Part shown: one piece after another, positions 60,271 to 64,000 of the stretch
Position numbering within the stretch: position 1 is the stretch's first letter
How the letters are laid out: every line of letters starts with the position of its first letter
Assembly (NCBI RefSeq): GCF_000308675.1
Contig: NZ_BAGE01000128.1
Coordinates: 1-64,000 of the forward strand
Source: Nocardia paucivorans NBRC 100373
GTDB lineage: Bacteria > Actinomycetota > Actinomycetes > Mycobacteriales > Mycobacteriaceae
Reading direction: 5' to 3'
Length of the DNA: 64,000 bases
Notes under the pieces: generated by a model
What the model was told of the DNA's origin: nothing
The model's input: only the letters and a program-made list of their open reading frames with translations
The model's database searches: none
Position numbers and translations under genes: made by a program

Positions 60271-62025
60271 GTGGGCGGAACGGATCGGTTGTTCAGCATT
60301 CTCCGGCCGGAACTGCCGGTGGTCGACGTCGCCGAGTGGAGCAAGGGCACCCGAGCGGAGAAGATCCGCCCGATGGCCCGACACTGGGCCGAGGTGGGTT
60401 TCGGCACACCGGTGGCGCTGCATCTGTGCTATGTCGCCAAGATCTGTCTCTACATCCTGGGCGGTTGGCTGTTCGCGCTGACCACCGCAGGTATCGACGG
60501 GTTCACCGATGTGGGCTCGTGGTGGTCGGAGCCGATCGTCTTCCAAAAGGTCGTGTTCTTCACGATGCTGTTCGAGGTCATGGGGTTCGGTTGTGGGTTC
60601 GGGCCGTTGAACAACCGGTTCTTCCCGCCGATGGGTTCGATCCTGTACTGGCTGCGACCCGACACCATCCGATTGCCGCCCTGGCCGGAGCGGGTGCCGT
60701 TCACCCGTGGTACGACCCGCACCCTATTCGATGTGCTGCTGTACGCGGCCCTGCTGACCGCGCTGCTGGTGGCGCTGGTGTCGGACGGGACCGGTCCGGT
60801 TCCGGCGCTCGATACGACCGTCGGGGTGCTACCGCTATGGGAGAGCGCGGTGGTGCTCGGCCTGCTCGCGGTACTCGGTTTACGCGACAAGGTCATCTTC
60901 TTGGCCGCGCGCGGGGAGGTGTACGGGGCGCTCGCCGTCACCTTCCTCTTCGGTGGCGCGGAGATGATCGTCGCCGCCAAGGCCGTATTCGTCGTCATCT
61001 GGATCGGCGCGGCGGTGTCGAAGCTGAACAAGCATTTCCCGTTCGTGGTGTCGACGATGATGTCCAATAGTCCCGTGGTGCGGCCCCGCGCCGTCAAACG
61101 TCTGTTCTTCGAACGATTCCCCGACGATCTGCGCCCGGGACGGTTGTCGCGGTTGCTCGCCCACAGCGGCACCGCGGTCGAGATGTGTGCGCCTTTGGTG
61201 CTCTTCGCCGCGCACGGCGGGTGGCCTACCGCCGTGGCCGCCACCGCCCTTATCTGTTTCCATCTGGTGATTCTCACGGCCATTCCGATGGGTGTGCCGC
61301 TCGAGTGGAATGTCTTCATGATCTTCGGAGTGCTGACGCTGTTCGTCGCGCATGCGGATGTGGGCGTCGCCGAGGTGTCCGCTCCGATGCCCGTGGTGTT
61401 GCTACCGCTCGTGCTCGCGGTCGTGGTGATCGTGGGAAACCTGTTCCCGCACAAGGTGTCGTTCCTGCCCGGTATGCGGTACTACGCCGGTAACTGGGAC
61501 ACCACCCTGTGGTGCATCAAACCCTCGGCCGATGCGAAGATCCGCGCCGGGATCGTCGCCGTCGCGGCCATGCCCGCCGCGCAACTCGAACGATATTACG
61601 GTGGTCGGGAAGCGGCCCAGATCCCGCTGTATCTGGGTTATGCCTTCCGGGCGTTCAACACCCATGGCAGGGCGCTGTTCACACTGGCCCACCGCGCGAT
61701 GGCCGACCGGAACGAGGACGATTACACCCTCACCGACGGGGAACGGATCTGCTCCACGGCCGTGGGCTGGAACTTCGGCGACGGCCACCTGCACGACGAA
61801 CAGCTGATCACCGCCCTTCAGCAGCGCTGCGGATTCGAACCCGGCGAGGTGCGAGTGGTGCTGCTGGACGCCCAACCCATTCATCGACGGACCCAGCAGT
61901 ACCGTCTCGTGGACGCGGCAACCGGCGAATTCGAACGTGGGTATGTGCGCGTCGCCGATATGGTCGTCCGCCAGCCGTGGGATGACGACGTCCCGGTATA
62001 TCCCACAGTGCGGCGGAAACCCTAG
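60271..62025 (+). CDS. DUF3556 multi-spanning membrane protein
   Basis: 584 aa, start GTG 60271. About ten hydrophobic segments within residues 55-420, then a soluble C-terminal domain of about 150 residues (from YYGGREAAQIPLYLGYAFRA). Characteristic stretches: FEVMGFGCGFGPLNNRFFPP, SKLNKHFPFVVSTMMSNSPV and GNLFPHKVSFLPGMRYYAGN, which I recall from the mycobacterial/nocardial DUF3556 family. Function unknown; its restriction to mycolic-acid bacteria suggests envelope lipids. It is 206 bases after the alpha/beta hydrolase. Confidence 0.8.
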   Translation: MGGTDRLFSILRPELPVVDVAEWSKGTRAEKIRPMARHWAEVGFGTPVALHLCYVAKICLYILGGWLFALTTAGIDGFTDVGSWWSEPIVFQKVVFFTMLFEVMGFGCGFGPLNNRFFPPMGSILYWLRPDTIRLPPWPERVPFTRGTTRTLFDVLLYAALLTALLVALVSDGTGPVPALDTTVGVLPLWESAVVLGLLAVLGLRDKVIFLAARGEVYGALAVTFLFGGAEMIVAAKAVFVVIWIGAAVSKLNKHFPFVVSTMMSNSPVVRPRAVKRLFFERFPDDLRPGRLSRLLAHSGTAVEMCAPLVLFAAHGGWPTAVAATALICFHLVILTAIPMGVPLEWNVFMIFGVLTLFVAHADVGVAEVSAPMPVVLLPLVLAVVVIVGNLFPHKVSFLPGMRYYAGNWDTTLWCIKPSADAKIRAGIVAVAAMPAAQLERYYGGREAAQIPLYLGYAFRAFNTHGRALFTLAHRAMADRNEDDYTLTDGERICSTAVGWNFGDGHLHDEQLITALQQRCGFEPGEVRVVLLDAQPIHRRTQQYRLVDAATGEFERGYVRVADMVVRQPWDDDVPVYPTVRRKP

Positions 62026-62321
62026 CGCTGGTATCGGACCCCACCGAGGACCACGGGGAGACGCACCGCTTCGGCGGTGGGGCGGCCAGTGCCTCGGCGA
62101 GGCGGCGGTCGAGCAAGGCCGGATCCGCCGGGGCGCCCACCCGCACCGCCCGTGGCGTGGCCCGCGGTCGCTCCAGCAGGGACGCACTGCGTATCGCGCT
62201 GGAATGGGGGGCTGATCGACGCGATCACCGTCGCGACGGAGGGAACACGGATCGGGTGCGGCGACGAACTACCGGGTGCGGCGGGCGGGTTTGCGGAACG
62301 ATTTTGTCTTTCTGATGGAAG
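62026..62321. other. Intergenic stretch of about 300 bases
   Basis: Short GC-rich frames only. A minus-strand piece (VRVGAPADPALLDRRLAEAL) reads like protein, but no start or neighbour supports it. I see no palindrome. Confidence 0.4.
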
Positions 62322-63023
62322 TCATTGTTCCGCAGTATCTTTCAGGTGTTTGTCGAAGAAGGCGAAGACGCGCCGCCAGGCGTCGCCGGTCGCCTCCTCG
62401 TTGTAGCCGAGGCCGGTCACCCGCAGCAGCGGCTCGACGGGCAGCCGGTTGGCGAAGGCATGGGTGACGCCCGGGTAGGTCTTCACATCGTGGTCCACGC
62501 CGTAGCGGTCCAGCACCTGCTCCAGCTTGCGGGCACGCCCGATGTTGATCGGGTCCAGCCGGCCGTAGGAGGCGACGATGGGGCAGCTGCCGCGTAGCAT
62601 TTCCGCGTAGTCGCCGCGGCTGGTCGGATAGAAGGGGGCGGCGGCATCGAAACCGCGAGGCGCCGTCAAGAGGGCGAATCCGCCGCCCATACAGAAACCG
62701 GCCACCGCGACCCGACCCGTGCACGAGGGGTCCTCGCGCAATCGGCGGAGAGCGGCGAGGATATCGCGCACCGCCTTGCCCTCGCCGGTGAACATCAGAT
62801 CGCGGAAGACACCGGGGATACAGCGGACCCCGCGGGCGAACAGGTCGGGTGCGATGGCCAGATACCCGTGGTCGGCGAGCATCCGGGTGTTGCGACGGAT
62901 ATCGGCGGACAGGCCGACCGCGTCGTGCATCAGGACCACCCCGGGCCACGGCCCGGTGCCCTCCGGGGTTTCCAGCTGGGCCGCGATATCGCCGTCGGGG
63001 GCGGACAACTGGATCATCGTCAT
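62322..63023 (-). CDS. Dienelactone hydrolase family protein
   Basis: 233 aa from ATG 63023. Alpha/beta-hydrolase of the DLH type: WPGVVLMHDAVGLSADIRRN (oxyanion), nucleophile Cys111 in AGFCMGGGFAL, acid in YGRLDPINIG and base His in PGVTHAFANRL. DLH opens the lactone ring in chlorocatechol breakdown, but many family members act on other esters and no aromatic pathway genes are adjacent. Cytosolic. Alternative start 63065 has a worse signal. Confidence 0.9.
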   Translation of the reverse strand: MTMIQLSAPDGDIAAQLETPEGTGPWPGVVLMHDAVGLSADIRRNTRMLADHGYLAIAPDLFARGVRCIPGVFRDLMFTGEGKAVRDILAALRRLREDPSCTGRVAVAGFCMGGGFALLTAPRGFDAAAPFYPTSRGDYAEMLRGSCPIVASYGRLDPINIGRARKLEQVLDRYGVDHDVKTYPGVTHAFANRLPVEPLLRVTGLGYNEEATGDAWRRVFAFFDKHLKDTAEQ

Positions 63024-63320
63024 CGCCGGTTCGCCTTCCACTCGGTCCAGGAATCTCGCGGACAACAGCGTCCGAGAAGTCTGTCCGGAAAGTCTAGGCC
63101 GGGACGTTCCTCGGCTGCCGTATTCGACGGGGCGGCGTCGACACCGATCACCGTGTGCTCTCGGTATTTCACCGACCGCGACGAAAAACTCCGGCGGCGG
63201 TGTGCCGCGCCGGAGTCCGATATCGTCGTTTCCCGTCCACCGGCGGTGGCCACCCCCTCGTCATGGTGGCCATCGGGTGAACCTGCCCGCACCACGGAAC
63301 CGGGTGATATCCCGGTCGGC

Positions 63321-63698
63321 TCAGTCGTGGTCGATGGCGCCGAGGACGTCGCCGGTGTTCGCGTCGATGGTCACCTCGTACTCCACCCCGGTAGGAGATA
63401 CCACTTCCACCTCCCACACCGGGGTGCGGTCTTCGGTGTCGAACTCGGCCGAGACCGCCGTACTGCCCGGAACCGCCGCCACCGCGGCGTCCATGGCCTG
63501 CTGCCGGTCGATACCGGGGTCGGCGACCAACAACCACTCGCCGATCGGCCGGTCGAGCGCGACGGCGCCGCTGTGCGGTTCGTCGCCGAGGGCGATTGTG
63601 GCGACGCCGATACCGGCGCCGGCCACGACGGCTGCGACCACGGCGCCGACGAGAAGCCAACGAAGCCCGGCGACCGCCTGACGGAAAATACTTGCCAT
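63321..63698 (-). CDS. PepSY-domain membrane protein
   Basis: 125 aa from ATG 63698 (AGGAGG upstream). One hydrophobic helix (LLVGAVVAAVVAGAGIGVAT, residues 15-35) with the rest outside. The PepSY domain ends the protein: EVEVVSPTGVEYEVTIDANT and GDVLGAID, the classic last strand. Such proteins are often paired with a two-component system and may inhibit or sense in the envelope. It is divergent from a response regulator at 63818. Confidence 0.85.
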   Translation of the reverse strand: MASIFRQAVAGLRWLLVGAVVAAVVAGAGIGVATIALGDEPHSGAVALDRPIGEWLLVADPGIDRQQAMDAAVAAVPGSTAVSAEFDTEDRTPVWEVEVVSPTGVEYEVTIDANTGDVLGAIDHD

Positions 63699-63758
63699 GG
63701 TGAAACCTCCTGTGAGGGTGTGCGTCCCGAATGTGGCCACCACTGTGGCAGGGCGAAG

Positions 63759-63785
63759 CTGAAGGCGACCTGAAGTCACCTGAAG
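63759..63785. promoter_or_regulatory. Three CTGAAG direct repeats between PepSY and response regulator genes
   Basis: CTGAAG at 63759-63764, 63770-63775 and 63780-63785, spaced 11 and 10 bases, one helical turn each. Direct repeats with this spacing are typical of OmpR/PhoB-type binding. They lie in the divergent gap and could serve both genes. Confidence 0.6.
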
Positions 63786-63817
63786 AACGTTTCAGCAAGG
63801 TTTGACACCCTGGAGGG

Positions 63818-64000
63818 ATGCGTCTGCTGATCGTGGAGGATGAGAAGCGTCTTGCGCTCGCGCTGGCGAAAGGCTTGACCGCCGAGGGTTTCGCCGTGGA
63901 CGTCGTGCACGACGGTCTCGAGGGCCTGCATCGGGCCACCGAGGACGACTACGACCTGATCATTCTCGACATCATGTTGCCCGGGATGAACGGCTACCGG
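63818..64000 (+). CDS. OmpR-type response regulator, N-terminal part (runs off the window)
   Basis: 61 residues are visible. MRLLIVEDEKRLALALAKGL has Glu8-Asp9 of the acidic pocket, and Asp51 in LIILDIMLPGMNG is the phosphorylation site. The DNA-binding domain is beyond the window edge, so the OmpR label comes from the receiver's resemblance to that class and the upstream direct repeats. GGAGGG touches the ATG at 63818, a very short spacing. It probably works with a histidine kinase downstream and controls the divergent PepSY gene. Confidence 0.8.
   Translation, partial: MRLLIVEDEKRLALALAKGLTAEGFAVDVVHDGLEGLHRATEDDYDLIILDIMLPGMNGYR

Overview
The window is high-GC DNA with short intergenic gaps and mycolata-type families (DUF3556, PF03583-type secreted lipase, type VII secretion-associated protein, CmtR/CadI-like metalloid locus). 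It points to a mycolic-acid actinobacterium, most likely Nocardia or a close relative. No rRNA or tRNA gene was recognised. Both window edges cut genes: a membrane protein at the left and an OmpR-type response regulator at the right.

Region by region. 1-8.1 kb: a copper chaperone/DyP peroxidase pair, an HD-domain pseudogene, a TetR gene divergent from a TIM-barrel-like protein, an FBP zinc protein, two small secreted proteins and an Ntn amide hydrolase. 8.4-15.6 kb: a tightly coupled five-gene operon of SWIM-like zinc protein, helical partner, VWA protein, MoxR AAA+ ATPase and 931-aa DUF5682 protein. It resembles E. coli yehLMPQ and is the best candidate for a poorly described system. 15.7-27.4 kb: an accessory island in decay. 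It holds a frameshifted NACHT NTPase, a VOC protein, an FHA protein, a broken DUF574 methyltransferase, relics of type I-E CRISPR arrays without cas genes, a DegT/RfbH fragment and a truncated toxin-like gene with its T7SS-associated partner. Intact transporter (EamA/DUF2000/Lrp) and esterase/TetR modules are embedded in it.

28-36.6 kb: a dipeptide-type ABC importer whose second permease and two ATPases are fused in one polypeptide, a phosphoketolase and a methyltransferase. 36.6-49.2 kb: regulator-target pairs with visible operators (TetR/methyltransferase, MarR/FAD monooxygenase, TetR/enoyl-CoA isomerase, ArsR/ArsI-like dioxygenase), a serine/threonine kinase, a secreted lipase, an FMN reductase preceded by a near-perfect SoxR box, a GT39 membrane glycosyltransferase and an Acg-like nitroreductase. 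49.4-57.7 kb: catalase, photolyase, lipocalin and a WYL regulator divergent from a UvrA-like ABC protein (oxidative, DNA and drug stress). 57.9-64 kb: a probable lipid cluster (phospholipase A2, membrane alpha/beta hydrolase, DUF3556 protein), dienelactone hydrolase, and a PepSY protein divergent from a response regulator.

Recurring themes are stress chemistry (copper, superoxide, peroxide, arsenicals, UV), one-regulator/one-enzyme cassettes controlled by palindromes lying on or near start codons, and strong perfect hairpins between genes. All functions are read from sequence motifs and remembered family features; no database search was run.
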